64,000 nucleotides of DNA from Planococcus donghaensis (GTDB lineage Bacteria; Bacillota; Bacilli; Bacillales_A; Planococcaceae), in contig NZ_CP016543.2 in NCBI RefSeq assembly GCF_001687665.2, forward strand, positions 1,798,001 through 1,862,000. The letters are read 5' to 3'. Of the stretch, positions 9,960 to 19,227 are shown in pieces. Position 1 is the stretch's first letter, and every line of letters begins with the position of its first letter. The translations under genes were made by a program, and so were the position numbers. Below the pieces are notes generated by a model. That model was not told the origin of the DNA. It saw only the letters and a program-made list of their open reading frames with translations, and ran no database searches.

Positions 9960-10837
9960 GGAAGTTCGACTCCTTCTAGCCCTTCACCAATGACTACGAT
10001 TTGGTTTTGCATTTTCATATATTCCGGAAGCCATTGGGCCATTCCATAGGCAAATTGAAAGGCATGTGGGTATTTATCGCCTTCAAGTGGCACATACCCT
10101 TTGATCCGATAAACTGAATCCGGCAAGGTTCGTAGCCACTCTTCAAACTTTTCCCGTTGAACAGGCGCATCAAACTGCAACACTTTCGCATTTAAATTTA
10201 GTTTCGAAACGGGCGCTTTTACGACGTCTTTTGCGGTAGATGCTGTTATTTTATCCAATGCTGAAAATGGTACTTTCGCGTGAACCGTCTGAATAATTTG
10301 AGCAGATGAGTTTAACGACTGAATTTCGTAAACCACTGTTCCTTGTTCACTGTCGGTTAATAAATCCATTTTGTTTGCTAATATTAAGTCCGCGTGGCGA
10401 ATTTGCTCTAAAAACAATGACCGAATTTGTGGAGACAAGCTATTGCGATCCATCCACCTTTTGCTATCTGCTACGGTTACGATACCTTTAAAGTTTAATT
10501 TCTCTGCAAATAACGGAGAAAAAATGGCATCTAATGCTTCTACAGGATGTGCAGCACCGGTTGTTTCAATAAGCAGCACATCAAAATCTTCTTCTGCTAA
10601 CAGCGTTTGAATTTGTGCTTCTGATTTTTCAGAACCGGTGCAGCAAATACACCCATCCAAAATTTCTTTTAGCGGTACTCCGTCTTCAACTGAATCAGAG
10701 TCCATATTCATTTTGCCAAGCTCATTCATGAAAACTGCCGGCTTTAAGCCTTTATCTTTCATTTGGCTGATCATGGTTTTTAAAAGCGTCGTCTTCCCAC
10801 TCCCCAAAAATCCACTAAACAAATATACGTCTTTCAT
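9956..10837 (-). CDS. CobW/COG0523 family metal-chaperone GTPase
   Basis: GTPase of the COG0523 family, which delivers or allocates metals such as zinc to client proteins. Walker A is GFLGSGKTTLLKTM (residues about 8-21). The family metal site appears as GCICC near residue 65, ETTGAAHPVE matches switch/Walker B, and ANKMDLL is the base-recognition NKxD. A C-terminal CobW_C-like domain (YRIKGYVPLEG) follows. An in-frame TTG sits just before, but the ATG at 10837 is the natural start (293 aa). The next gene overlaps its stop. No Zur-like operator was recognised upstream. Confidence 0.9.
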   Translation of the reverse strand: MKDVYLFSGFLGSGKTTLLKTMISQMKDKGLKPAVFMNELGKMNMDSDSVEDGVPLKEILDGCICCTGSEKSEAQIQTLLAEEDFDVLLIETTGAAHPVEALDAIFSPLFAEKLNFKGIVTVADSKRWMDRNSLSPQIRSLFLEQIRHADLILANKMDLLTDSEQGTVVYEIQSLNSSAQIIQTVHAKVPFSALDKITASTAKDVVKAPVSKLNLNAKVLQFDAPVQREKFEEWLRTLPDSVYRIKGYVPLEGDKYPHAFQFAYGMAQWLPEYMKMQNQIVVIGEGLEGVELP

Positions 10838-10865
10838 CAACTCACCCTTCCCATCACTAATTAAG

Positions 10866-10891
10866 AAAAGGCCCGCATAAGCGGACCTTTA
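10866..10891 (-). terminator. Terminator after the S41 protease gene
   Basis: Ten-base-pair stem with one G-U pair (arms 10867-10876 and 10881-10890, loop of 4) followed on the minus strand by a T-rich run. It lies directly behind the protease stop codon. Confidence 0.8.
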
Positions 10892-10894
10892 GGA

Positions 10895-12418
10895 TCACTC
10901 TTCAGTTTCTTCAACTTCTTCTGGTTCAGAAGTTGTAATGCCTGCTTTTTCCATTGAAAGCTTTTTCGCTTCTTGTAATTGCGGGTCATCATTTTTGATT
11001 TTATCACGTAATGCATCCATGACAGCAAATGTACTATCTCCAGTTAAGACACCCGTTGTTTCTAGTTCTTTGTCTTCCTGGAAAGCTTTAACTGCCTCTG
11101 CCATTTGCTCTTCAAACACGCCATCTACTTCACCAACATCGTAGCCAAGCGCTTCGAGCATTTGCTCTGCTGTTTTGACTTGTTCAGAAATTGCGCCATC
11201 TTTTAATTCGATGGAAGTATCCAAGACCGGAAGAGAAGCATAAGCTGGAAATTCCACTTCTACATCTGGTTCAATTCCTTTTTCATGGATCCAATTACCA
11301 TCCGGTGTTAACCATTTAGCTGTTGTAAACTTCAAATTAGAACCATCTTGAAGGTCATTAGCCGTTTGGACAGTTCCTTTACCGAAAGTTTTTTCTCCAA
11401 CTAATTGGATATCCGCAGATTCGTTCATCGCTCCAGCTAAAATCTCAGAAGCTGAAGCACTGCCACCGTCGATTAACAGCGTAACAGGTACATCAACTTT
11501 AGCTCCTGATGAAGACATATAAACTTCAGGTTCTTCACCTTTTGCTTGAACTTCAAACAATGGTTTTCCTTCTTCGATAAATAAGTCGGAGATATCAAGT
11601 GCCACATTCAGCAAGCCGCCAGGATTTCCACGTACGTCCATGACGAGTGCTTCCATTCCTTCGTTTTCCATTTCTTCAATAGCATCAAGCAACTCTTGAT
11701 ACGTATTTTCAGAGAAACTAGTCACTTGAATATGGGCTACATTGTCACCAATCATTTCTGCATAAACAGTCTCAATTGGAATTTCATCACGTACGATTGT
11801 AATATCAATCGGATCTGCGTTTTCACCGCGTTTAACGGTTAATGTAACTTCAGTTCCTTTTTCACCACGAATCAACATAACCGCTTCTGTAGTCGTGAAG
11901 CCTTGAATGCTTTCTCCGTCAACAGCAATAATTTGGTCATTTGGCAAGATGCCTGCTTTTTCAGCTGGGGAATTTTTAATTGGTGAAACCACCGTTATAA
12001 ATCCGCCGCGCTCTTGCACTTCTGCACCAATCCCTTGAAAACTAGACGAAATTCCTTCAAGAAATTGTGAAGCTTCTTCTTCATCCAAGTAATCTGAATA
12101 AGGGTCTTCTAGCGAATCCACCATGCCGTTAATGGCACCATTCACTAATACATTGCGATCAACATCTTTATAATATTGGTCTTGTATTTGATCATATGCT
12201 GTATACAGTTTTTCGAATTCACGTCGCTCTGGAGAATTGACTTCCACAGCTTTTTCGTCACCAAATGTTAAAGCGAAAACAGTTAACCCAGCCGTTGCTA
12301 TTATTAAAAGAAACACTAGCATAATAAACGAGAATGTTTTCATCTTAATAGTGTGCGACGGTGATTCTTCTACCGGAGGAGTAGATTCTTGCTGTTCTTC
12401 CGGACGTTTGTCATCCAT
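10895..12418 (-). CDS. S41 C-terminal processing peptidase (CtpA/CtpB type)
   Basis: Membrane-anchored serine protease. A cytoplasmic Pro/Glu-rich N-terminus precedes one transmembrane segment (about 29-51). A PDZ domain (about 115-200, GIGAEVQERGGFITVV and IIAVDGESIQGF) and the S41 catalytic core follow, with the serine in GSASASEILAGAM and the lysine in EKTFGKGTVQT. A peptidoglycan-binding domain with an L-G-Y-D repeat (about 405-470) and an acidic tail come last. At 507 aa it fits Bacillus CtpA/CtpB. Such proteases cut envelope or signalling proteins outside the membrane; the target here is unknown. Single gene with its own terminator. Confidence 0.92.
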   Translation of the reverse strand: MDDKRPEEQQESTPPVEESPSHTIKMKTFSFIMLVFLLIIATAGLTVFALTFGDEKAVEVNSPERREFEKLYTAYDQIQDQYYKDVDRNVLVNGAINGMVDSLEDPYSDYLDEEEASQFLEGISSSFQGIGAEVQERGGFITVVSPIKNSPAEKAGILPNDQIIAVDGESIQGFTTTEAVMLIRGEKGTEVTLTVKRGENADPIDITIVRDEIPIETVYAEMIGDNVAHIQVTSFSENTYQELLDAIEEMENEGMEALVMDVRGNPGGLLNVALDISDLFIEEGKPLFEVQAKGEEPEVYMSSSGAKVDVPVTLLIDGGSASASEILAGAMNESADIQLVGEKTFGKGTVQTANDLQDGSNLKFTTAKWLTPDGNWIHEKGIEPDVEVEFPAYASLPVLDTSIELKDGAISEQVKTAEQMLEALGYDVGEVDGVFEEQMAEAVKAFQEDKELETTGVLTGDSTFAVMDALRDKIKNDDPQLQEAKKLSMEKAGITTSEPEEVEETEE

Positions 12419-12465
12419 CTATTTCACCACTTTCGTAATTGCGCTTAAAACTTGTGAGCATGAAA

Positions 12466-12495
12466 AGAAAAAGACTGTCGAAACAGTCTTTTTTT
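12466..12495 (-). terminator. Terminator after deoD
   Basis: Perfect 11-base stem AAAAAGACTGT with a CGAA tetraloop (arms 12468-12478 and 12483-12493). T-runs on both strands make it potentially bidirectional; it lies between deoD and the protease gene. Confidence 0.85.
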
Positions 12496-12540
12496 CAAAC
12501 GGATACTTAAACGCTAAAGGTTAGGGTACCCGCATTTTTA

Positions 12541-13245
12541 CTAGTCTTGAATAGCTGCATCTAAAGCTACAACAATCATATCATTGAATGTTGTTTGACG
12601 TTCTTCAGCTGTAGTTACTTCACCCGTTAATAAGTGATCGCTAACCGTTAAAATAGATAGTGCTTGGCGACCAAATTTAGCAGCTAATGTATAAAGTGCC
12701 GCAGATTCCATTTCGAGAGCAAGTACACCGTATTGAGCCCACTTTTCATGTTCTGCAAATTCGTTATAGAAGATATCTTCCGTGAAGACATTCCCAACAC
12801 GCAAGTTTAATCCTTTTTCAAGACCCGCATTGTATGCTTTTAAAAGCAAATCGAAATCTGCTGTTGGTGCATAATCAATGCCATTGAAAATAACTTCATT
12901 CATTTTAGAGTTAGTTGAAGAACTTTGAGCTAAAATTACATCACGAACTTTAACGTCTTTATGGATTGAACCACATGTGCCTACACGGATTAATTTTTTT
13001 ACATCATATTCTTGCATCAATTCTGTTACATAAATAGCAATCGATGGTACACCCATTCCAGTTCCTTGAACAGAAATACGTTTTCCTTTGTATGTTCCTG
13101 TGTAACCGAACATATTGCGGACTTCATTGTACAACGTTACATCTTCTAAAAAAGTTTCCGCTATGTACTTTGCGCGAAGCGGATCTCCTGGTAGTAAAAT
13201 TGTTTCGGCAATATCGCCTTTTTTTGCATTAATGTGAACACTCAT
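12541..13245 (-). CDS. deoD: Purine nucleoside phosphorylase DeoD type
   Basis: Hexameric-type phosphorylase that splits purine (deoxy)nucleosides into base and (deoxy)ribose-1-phosphate for salvage. Family signatures are [47 protein letters not shown] and the substrate-contact [13 protein letters not shown]. At 234 aa it matches the Bacillus enzyme. GAGG lies 9 bases before the ATG. It stands alone with a terminator behind it. Confidence 0.96.
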   Translation of the reverse strand: MSVHINAKKGDIAETILLPGDPLRAKYIAETFLEDVTLYNEVRNMFGYTGTYKGKRISVQGTGMGVPSIAIYVTELMQEYDVKKLIRVGTCGSIHKDVKVRDVILAQSSSTNSKMNEVIFNGIDYAPTADFDLLLKAYNAGLEKGLNLRVGNVFTEDIFYNEFAEHEKWAQYGVLALEMESAALYTLAAKFGRQALSILTVSDHLLTGEVTTAEERQTTFNDMIVVALDAAIQD

Positions 13246-13315
13246 TAAAAAAACCTCACTTTTGTATAGTAGATTTAATCATACTGTTTTTTTGTTACTA
13301 GTGCAACGACCAGCT

Positions 13316-13531
13316 TTATTCGTCTGTGTAATCTCGCCACATTTCATCGAAAACGCTTGCTCTCATGACTGGATGTGCTTTTTCTTCAATGTATTTAGAA
13401 AGTCGTTCAAAATCAGTTTCGGATTTCGGAAATGAATGGTCCAAAAACATTGAATCTGAAAAACGTGAAAAGTCATCTGCCTCGAGTTTGCCACGGTATT
13501 TCAATGCAAATTGATAAAAAGAACGTTCCAT
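13316..13531 (-). CDS. yozE: YozE family (UPF0346) small protein
   Basis: 71-aa protein of the YozE SAM-like fold family (signature ERSFYQFALKYRGK, near the C-terminus EMWRDYTDE), conserved in Bacillota with unknown role. An AAAGGAG site 8 bases before the ATG at 13531 fixes the start; the longer frame upstream has no such site. It follows msrB after a terminator-like hairpin, as part of the ypmR-ypmS-msrA-msrB neighbourhood. Confidence 0.88.
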   Translation of the reverse strand: MERSFYQFALKYRGKLEADDFSRFSDSMFLDHSFPKSETDFERLSKYIEEKAHPVMRASVFDEMWRDYTDE

Positions 13532-13555
13532 GGTCGAACTCCTTTCGAATTTCAG

Positions 13556-13582
13556 GCAAAAAAAACCGGACAATTTGTCCGG
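13556..13582 (-). terminator. Terminator after msrB
   Basis: Stem CCGGACAA/TTGTCCGG (13565-13572 and 13574-13581) followed on the minus strand by a run of eight T. It overlaps the leader of the next gene, so yozE may be expressed by read-through or from its own promoter. Confidence 0.75.
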
Positions 13583-13590
13583 GCCACCCT

Positions 13591-14016
13591 TTATTCAAAT
13601 AATTTCTTGTACTCGGATAAACCTTCATCATCTAACTGCTCTTTCGGTACAAAACGAAGAGCTGCAGAATTGATACAATAACGAAGTCCACCTAAAGAAG
13701 ATGGTCCATCAGGGAATAAATGGCCTAAATGCGAGTCGGCAGTTGCCGAACGAACTTCAGTTCTTCTCATGCCATGACTTGTGTCAAAGCTTTCTTTTAC
13801 TTCAGTCGCTTCGATCGGTTTCGCAAAACTTGGCCATCCACAATGAGCATCAAATTTATCTTTTGAACTAAATAACGGTTTTCCAGAAACGATGTCTACA
13901 TAAATACCTTCTTCGAAATGTTGGTCGTACTCACCTTGAAATGGCGGCTCCGTCCCGCTTTCTTGCGTGACATGATATTGCATCGGTGTTAATTTTGCTT
14001 TTAATTCGTCTTTCAT
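13591..14016 (-). CDS. msrB: Peptide-methionine (R)-S-oxide reductase MsrB
   Basis: Reduces the R form of methionine sulfoxide in proteins. It has the SelR fold motifs [28 protein letters not shown] and the catalytic cysteine in [12 protein letters not shown]. The CxxC zinc pairs of other MsrB proteins are absent, so it is the zinc-free form. The start at 14016 overlaps the msrA stop as ATGA, with GGGGTGG as ribosome binding site, giving 141 aa; an upstream in-frame start would lie inside msrA. Translationally coupled to msrA. Confidence 0.95.
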   Translation of the reverse strand: MKDELKAKLTPMQYHVTQESGTEPPFQGEYDQHFEEGIYVDIVSGKPLFSSKDKFDAHCGWPSFAKPIEATEVKESFDTSHGMRRTEVRSATADSHLGHLFPDGPSSLGGLRYCINSAALRFVPKEQLDDEGLSEYKKLFE

Positions 14017-14543
14017 AATTGTCCACCCCAATTCTTTTCTATGAACGCGGTCCGTCCCGATCCAACCGAATAACGATTGTAATGGGCAGGGTTTTTCTTA
14101 TAGTAATCTTGATGGTATGATTCTGCTAAATAAAATGGTTTTGCTTCAAGTATCGGGGTCACAACAGCTTTTTCAAATCTCCCCGAATTATCTAGTTCTT
14201 GTTTGGATTTTTCTGCAGCGATTCGTTGCTCTTCGGAATGAACAAAAATTGCCGTTTGATAAGATTCCCCACGATCATAAAATTGACCGCCAGCATCTGT
14301 TGGATCAATTTGGGTCCAGAAAACATCTAACAATTTTTCATATGGGAAAATATCGGGCTGGAAAGTGATTTGAACTGCTTCAACATGTCCCGTAGCATTT
14401 GAACAAACTTGTTCGTAAGTTGGGTTTTTTAACTCCCCGCCTGTATATCCACTTACTACTTCTTCGATGCCATCTAATGAATCAAAAGGTTTGACCATGC
14501 ACCAAAAACAGCCGCCTGCAAATGTTGCTTTTTCTGTCTTCAT
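14013..14543 (-). CDS. msrA: Peptide-methionine (S)-S-oxide reductase MsrA
   Basis: Reduces the S form of methionine sulfoxide, repairing oxidised proteins. The N-terminal [12 protein letters not shown] holds the catalytic cysteine. The family motifs [21 protein letters not shown] and [16 protein letters not shown] follow. At 176 aa it is of normal length. It overlaps msrB by four bases, so both stereoisomers are repaired from one message. It sits downstream of ypmR and ypmS, the same order as in Bacillus. Confidence 0.96.
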   Translation of the reverse strand: MKTEKATFAGGCFWCMVKPFDSLDGIEEVVSGYTGGELKNPTYEQVCSNATGHVEAVQITFQPDIFPYEKLLDVFWTQIDPTDAGGQFYDRGESYQTAIFVHSEEQRIAAEKSKQELDNSGRFEKAVVTPILEAKPFYLAESYHQDYYKKNPAHYNRYSVGSGRTAFIEKNWGGQL

Positions 14544-14559
14544 CTACTCACTCCGTTCC

Positions 14560-15138
14560 CTATGGTTCGATTGTCACCAATAATCGGATATCGTCATCTT
14601 CTAAATTAAACGATGCCGCTCGCACAGAAATTCCACCATCTAACGGAATTTCTGTAAGCTTTAATACCACTTCTTCGTCTTTAGGCATTACTTCCATAAA
14701 ATCTGGAAGATCAACTGAATCTCTAAGTAACTTTAACGCAGATTCAGGCGGAATATCCAGCATGCCGACTTCGACAGACTTTTGTTCCAGCAACAAATTG
14801 CCATCTTTTTGAACAAGCGGCTCAAATTTCATCAAGATTGGTAAAGTCACCGAAAATACCGTTAGTTCTGTGGAGATGCTGACATCATCTGTAACCGATA
14901 AAGCTAAAGGAATCGGCTGATCTTTCATGGCTCTTTGAATATAGGTATTGGCAATTCCTTCAAAATCTGCTTTGGTTGTGTTGACGACTACTGTATTACC
15001 AGCAGCAGGTCCATTTTCTAAGGCCTGATACGATGTATAGTCTTTTGGTGGAGTGGTGACATAAAGTACTGCTCCTACCAATGCCAAGGCATTTAACGCT
15101 AGTAAAGCAAAAAAGGCCAATCGCCATTTTCTCATCAT
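14560..15138 (-). CDS. ypmS: YpmS family membrane protein (DUF2140)
   Basis: 192-aa protein with one N-terminal membrane segment (LAFFALLALNALALVGAVLY) and an extracytoplasmic domain of the YpmS/DUF2140 type. The family role is not established. Two adjacent ATGs (15138, 15135) follow a GGGTGATG element, so the exact start is uncertain by one codon. It lies 9 bases behind ypmR, in the same order as in Bacillus, and 16 bases before msrA. Confidence 0.85.
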   Translation of the reverse strand: MMRKWRLAFFALLALNALALVGAVLYVTTPPKDYTSYQALENGPAAGNTVVVNTTKADFEGIANTYIQRAMKDQPIPLALSVTDDVSISTELTVFSVTLPILMKFEPLVQKDGNLLLEQKSVEVGMLDIPPESALKLLRDSVDLPDFMEVMPKDEEVVLKLTEIPLDGGISVRAASFNLEDDDIRLLVTIEP

Positions 15139-15147
15139 ATCATCACC

Positions 15148-15948
15148 CTATTCTTCATAACTCAATCCACATTCTTCCATCCTTTTTAACATACGTTTTG
15201 TCATCAAGTCGTAACCTTTACTATTGGGATGAAAAAAATCGGAATGGTAAACTAAGTTTTTGTTGCCTATAAACAAATCACTTACAGGCACAAAACATGC
15301 TTGAGGATCTTCTTCTACTCTTTCTTTCATCACTTGATTGAAAGAGTCAATAATTTGATCAAATTCCTCTACTTCGTCTGTAACGAGTGAAAACGGGTTA
15401 TAAATGCCCATCATCACAATGGGAACAGTGGGATTAATTGCTCGGATTGAAGTGAAAATTGTGTCAAAACGATTTTCATATAATACCAGTTCATCATCAA
15501 AAGCTTCTATATTCAGCGAAAACAAATCGCGTTTCACAATTCGCATGACATCATTTCCGCCTATGGTCATTGTTAAATAATCCGCTTCCGTAATAGGGCC
15601 AGTCAGTTTACCTTGTTGAAACATTGCTAGCAATTGATCGCTTCGACGGCCCCTTTTCGCAGTATTTTCAACTGCAACACCTTCAATCCCTTGCCAAGTT
15701 TGAATTTCGGCGGCCAATCTACCTGTGTAGCCACCTAACTCTTCTTCATCTCCAACACCTTGAGATAATGAATCACCAAGAGCCGTTATAATTACGGCTT
15801 GAGGTTTAAAGTTCGGCGGGACCGTATAAGAACCGATGGACGGCTCATTTCTTGGTTCCGCCTTTTCGTTACCAAAGATAAACGTTGGACTGCACCCCGC
15901 TACTATACCCATGGACAAAATGACGATTAACAACAGGATGCGTTTCAA
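15148..15948 (-). CDS. ypmR: YpmR-type SGNH/GDSL lipoprotein hydrolase
   Basis: Exported lipoprotein esterase of the SGNH family. The signal peptide ends in VAGC at residues 16-19 (lipid-attached cysteine). The catalytic blocks are ALGDSLSQGVGD (Ser), MTIGGNDVM (Gly/Asn) and the C-terminal DFFHPNSKGYD (Asp-His). The start is a TTG with AAGGAGAG 8 bases upstream. 266 aa. Its natural substrate is unknown. First of the ypmR-ypmS-msrA-msrB run, 40 bases after the DegV gene. Confidence 0.9.
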   Translation of the reverse strand: MKRILLLIVILSMGIVAGCSPTFIFGNEKAEPRNEPSIGSYTVPPNFKPQAVIITALGDSLSQGVGDEEELGGYTGRLAAEIQTWQGIEGVAVENTAKRGRRSDQLLAMFQQGKLTGPITEADYLTMTIGGNDVMRIVKRDLFSLNIEAFDDELVLYENRFDTIFTSIRAINPTVPIVMMGIYNPFSLVTDEVEEFDQIIDSFNQVMKERVEEDPQACFVPVSDLFIGNKNLVYHSDFFHPNSKGYDLMTKRMLKRMEECGLSYEE

Positions 15949-15987
15949 ATTCGTCTCTCCTTTTTTAAGTGGAACTGTACTTTAGAG

Positions 15988-16827
15988 TTAATCGGTATAA
16001 TACATGAATCCTATTGCACCAATTCCTGTGTGCGTTGATATTACGGGCGTTGTAAAGTCAAATTGAATATCACTAAACCCAGTTTCTTTAATTTTTTCGC
16101 GCAACGGATCGGCCATTGCAAGTCCGTTAGCGTGGGCGATGCCAACACCTTTTACTTGCTTGCCTTTTGTCCGTTCAAGAAAATCATTCATTAAATAATC
16201 GACCACTTGCTTATGGCTTCTCACTTTAGCAACCGGCGTATATTCACCACTATCTAAAGAAGCGATCGGCTTGATTTTCATTAACGAACCTAACAATGCA
16301 CGACCTTTACCAATTCGTCCGCCTTTTACAAGATTATCTAATGTATCCACAACAACAAACAGTTTTGTGTTCAGGCGAACTTGCTCTACGCGTGCAATAA
16401 TTTCGTCCATCGACTTCTCTTCTTTGGCCATTTTAGCTGCCTCAAACACTTGGAAAGTTAAGGCGTGCGAAATATAGCGAGAGTCAATGACCGTAACGTC
16501 TGAATCAGAGAGTTGTGCTGCTGTTCGGGCAGACTCAACCGTCCCGCTCATTCCTCCCGTCATATGAATAGATAAAATTTGATCGCCATTTTCACCTAAC
16601 TTGTCATATAAATCCTTGAAAACACCTGGTGCTGGTTGAGAGCTTTTTGGCATTTCTTTCGTGTTTTTCATTAGCTCCAAAAAAGATTCTGGCTCAAGAT
16701 CTACTCGGTCCAAATACGTTTTTCCACCAACCTGTATGCTCAATGGAACCACATGTAAATCATATTTTTCTATGACCTCTGGCTTTAAATCAGCGGTCGA
16801 ATCCGTCACGATATGAATCTTGGACAT
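15988..16827 (-). CDS. DegV family fatty-acid-binding protein
   Basis: Cytoplasmic DegV-family protein; members bind fatty acids and some (FakB) present them to a fatty acid kinase for phospholipid synthesis. The family signatures are IHIVTDSTADL at the N-terminus, KSSQPAPGVFKDLYDKL, HMTGGMSGTVESA and the C-terminal HTGIGAIGFMYYTD. An upstream extension of 13 residues is open, but GAAAGAAGTG before the ATG at 16827 supports that start (279 aa). Its position beside plsC suits a link to lipid synthesis, but this is inference. Confidence 0.9.
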   Translation of the reverse strand: MSKIHIVTDSTADLKPEVIEKYDLHVVPLSIQVGGKTYLDRVDLEPESFLELMKNTKEMPKSSQPAPGVFKDLYDKLGENGDQILSIHMTGGMSGTVESARTAAQLSDSDVTVIDSRYISHALTFQVFEAAKMAKEEKSMDEIIARVEQVRLNTKLFVVVDTLDNLVKGGRIGKGRALLGSLMKIKPIASLDSGEYTPVAKVRSHKQVVDYLMNDFLERTKGKQVKGVGIAHANGLAMADPLREKIKETGFSDIQFDFTTPVISTHTGIGAIGFMYYTD

Positions 16828-16874
16828 GAAATCACTTCTTTCTTCACTTAAATTTAGGACGAACAATCTAAATT

Positions 16875-17612
16875 TTATTTTTGCTTAGACAATGTAACAA
16901 TCGCGTCAGCAATTTGGGAATGAATCATTGCAATTGCTTCTTTTGGGTTCATCTCTTTTATCGTTTCACTGGAGATTGGATCTAAAAGTTGAACTTGTAC
17001 AGTTGCCGGCATTACTTTATTGTTGTTTTTTTCCATAATATCTGCAGTTCCGTGAATGGCAATGGGCAAAATCGATACATTCGCATCTTTTGCAATCCGT
17101 AAAAACCCTGCTTTGAATTCGCCTAGACCTTCCCCTTTACTTCTTGTTCCTTCAGGAAATATCAAGATTGAATGACCTTCTTTTAACTTTTCTACTGTGT
17201 CTGTAATCGATTTCAAAGCGCTCCGGCGATCGGTACGGTCTAAAAACACACAGTTCATCTCTTCCATATACATCGGGATGATAGGAAATTTCTTTACTTC
17301 TTTTTTAGAGATAAAGCCAAATGGTTTCGGAATTGTAGACAGTAAAGTTGGAATATCAAAATTCCCTTCATGATTGCTGACAAAAAGCACAGGTCCTTTA
17401 GGAAGTTTATCTAAACCATTAATAGACACGGTACTTTTTGTCCGTTTCATAATACCAGTTGCCCATTTTTGAGGCTCTTTGTGAATTAATTGATCATATT
17501 CTTCTAGAGTCATGTGTTGCTTTTGTTTTATGGATTTTTTTAAACTTATTGCACTAAACGGCAAATAGCCAAATAAAAACGAAAATGTTCGAATTGAATT
17601 AAGCATGGTCAT
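16875..17612 (-). CDS. plsC: 1-acyl-glycerol-3-phosphate acyltransferase (PlsC type)
   Basis: Membrane-associated acyltransferase making phosphatidic acid. The four family blocks are visible: SNHEGNFDIPTL (NHx4D catalytic motif), the conserved CVFLDRTDRR, FPEGTRSKGEGL and ILPIAIHGTADI. About 245 aa. The ribosome binding site is weak. The start (17612 or 17606) lies inside the end of dfrA, which it overlaps by about 14 bases, so translation is probably coupled. The downstream DegV protein may belong to the same lipid pathway. Confidence 0.88.
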   Translation of the reverse strand: MTMLNSIRTFSFLFGYLPFSAISLKKSIKQKQHMTLEEYDQLIHKEPQKWATGIMKRTKSTVSINGLDKLPKGPVLFVSNHEGNFDIPTLLSTIPKPFGFISKKEVKKFPIIPMYMEEMNCVFLDRTDRRSALKSITDTVEKLKEGHSILIFPEGTRSKGEGLGEFKAGFLRIAKDANVSILPIAIHGTADIMEKNNNKVMPATVQVQLLDPISSETIKEMNPKEAIAMIHSQIADAIVTLSKQK

Positions 17613-18096
17613 TTTTCTTTTTCCGTCTTTCATACACTAAGTAGGAAAAAGCGACTTCTTTTGAAATTTGCTGCTCTGACTCTGAAACAAGCTTCCACTC
17701 ACGACCATATTCCGGGAAATAAGTATCGCCATCAAATTCCTGATGGATTAACGTGATATACAAGCGGTCAGCATCTGGTAAAACCGACTCAAAAATTTGT
17801 TCTCCACCAATAACCATGACTTCTTCATGCGCTTCTTTTGCCAATTGGATGGCATCTGATAAATTGTGAACCACGTCTACCCCTTCCGCTTCGTAATGAT
17901 CGTTGCGTGTCACGACAATATTACGACGTTTTGGAAGTGGACGACCTATAGATTCATACGTATTGCGTCCCATTACAATGCCTTTACCAATTGTATGTTC
18001 TTTAAAATAAGCCAAGTCTGCAGGAATATGCCAAGGCAATTCGTTATTTTTTCCGATGACCCGATTAGGATCATGCGCTACCATCAATGAAATCAT
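17599..18096 (-). CDS. dfrA: Dihydrofolate reductase
   Basis: Reduces dihydrofolate to tetrahydrofolate with NADPH. The N-terminal ISLMVAHDPNRVIGKNNELPWHIPAD carries the substrate-site WH and the catalytic acidic residue at the D of PADLAYFK. GIVMGRNTYESIGRPLPKR binds NADPH, and VIGGEQIFESVL is the conserved GG block. 165 aa, normal. GGAGGAAG precedes the ATG. It follows thyA after 64 bases, the classic pairing that regenerates the folate oxidised by thymidylate synthase. Confidence 0.97.
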   Translation of the reverse strand: MISLMVAHDPNRVIGKNNELPWHIPADLAYFKEHTIGKGIVMGRNTYESIGRPLPKRRNIVVTRNDHYEAEGVDVVHNLSDAIQLAKEAHEEVMVIGGEQIFESVLPDADRLYITLIHQEFDGDTYFPEYGREWKLVSESEQQISKEVAFSYLVYERRKKKNDHA

Positions 18097-18160
18097 ACTT
18101 CTTCCTCCTACCCCGCTTTTTACGGGTGTTAAACTTTATATAATGAATTTCTGTTGCTCG

Positions 18161-19105
18161 TTAAACCGCAACAGGTGCCTTAATACGCGGGTGCGGATCA
18201 TACCCTTCGATGGTGATATCTGCAAGTGTTAAGTCGAAAATAGATTCAACTTCTTCGTTAATGTGTAAAGTCGGAAGCGGTTTAGGCTCTCTTGTTAGTT
18301 GTTTTTGCACTTGCGATAAATGATTTGAATACAAATGTGTATCCCCTGTCGTATGGACAAAATCGCCAACTTCCAACTTGCATTCGCGAGCAATAAGATG
18401 CGTTAACAACGCATAAGATGCAATATTAAATGGCACACCTAAAAAGACATCTGCACTTCGTTGATACAGCTGACATGAGAGTTTACCATCAGCTACATAA
18501 AACTGGAACATAATATGGCATGGTGGCAATGCCATGTCATCTATAAATTCTGGATTCCAGGCGGTCACTAAGTGGCGACGTGAATCCGGATTTTTTTTGA
18601 TGGATTCGATAACATTTTTCAGTTGATCGATCGTTCCACCTGTTGTCGTTGCCCATGAACGCCATTGTTTGCCGTAAACCGGACCTAAATCTCCGTACCT
18701 TTCGGCAAATTCCGGGTTTTCAATCACTTTTTGCTGAAAAGCTTGCATTTGCTGTTTATAGAGTTCTGCAAACTCCGAGTCTTTCTGGGCGCGACGGCCG
18801 AAATCTGTCATATCTGGCCCTGTATATTCATCGCTTTCTATCCACTGGGCAAATGCCCACTCGTCCCATATATGATTATTGTCTTGTAACAATGCGCGTA
18901 CATTTGTGTCGCCTTTAATAAACCATAGAAGTTCCGAAACAATTAAGCGGAACGCTGTTTTTTTTGTTGTCATTAATGGAAAGCCTTGCGTCAAGTCAAA
19001 GCGCATTTGATGGCCAAAAACACTTAATGTTCCTGTACCCGTTCGGTCTTCTTTTTTTGCGCCGTTATGTAAAATATGTTCGCATAAGTCTAAATATTGC
19101 TTCAT
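18161..19105 (-). CDS. thyA: Thymidylate synthase
   Basis: Makes dTMP from dUMP and methylenetetrahydrofolate. Key blocks are [15 protein letters not shown], the catalytic cysteine in [30 protein letters not shown] and [14 protein letters not shown]. At 314 aa it has the insertion typical of the longer Staphylococcus-type enzyme. GGAGG lies upstream of the ATG. Operon order thyA-dfrA-plsC on the minus strand. Confidence 0.98.
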   Translation of the reverse strand: MKQYLDLCEHILHNGAKKEDRTGTGTLSVFGHQMRFDLTQGFPLMTTKKTAFRLIVSELLWFIKGDTNVRALLQDNNHIWDEWAFAQWIESDEYTGPDMTDFGRRAQKDSEFAELYKQQMQAFQQKVIENPEFAERYGDLGPVYGKQWRSWATTTGGTIDQLKNVIESIKKNPDSRRHLVTAWNPEFIDDMALPPCHIMFQFYVADGKLSCQLYQRSADVFLGVPFNIASYALLTHLIARECKLEVGDFVHTTGDTHLYSNHLSQVQKQLTREPKPLPTLHINEEVESIFDLTLADITIEGYDPHPRIKAPVAV

Positions 19106-19198
19106 GTAATTCGCCTCCGTTGTTATGTTTAATCATAACAAAAAATATGATCAAGGACACATTTGAACTAATATTACCTGCCCACAAATTTTTCAAAA

Positions 19199-19227
19199 CA
19201 AAAAACCGCCACAAAGTGAACGGTTTA
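19199..19227 (-). terminator. Terminator at the end of ypjP
   Basis: Short hairpin AAACCG/CGGTTT (19203-19208 and 19221-19226) overlaps the ypjP stop codon and is followed on the minus strand by a T-rich run. Weak stem but typical layout. Confidence 0.5.

Noticed and set aside
10370..10380. TTGTTTGC inside the CobW gene as part of the repeat family
   Set aside because: A single copy without 21-base neighbours, inside conserved coding sequence.
10306..10610. Plus-strand open frames inside the CobW gene
   Set aside because: Shadow frames of a conserved GTPase without start signals.
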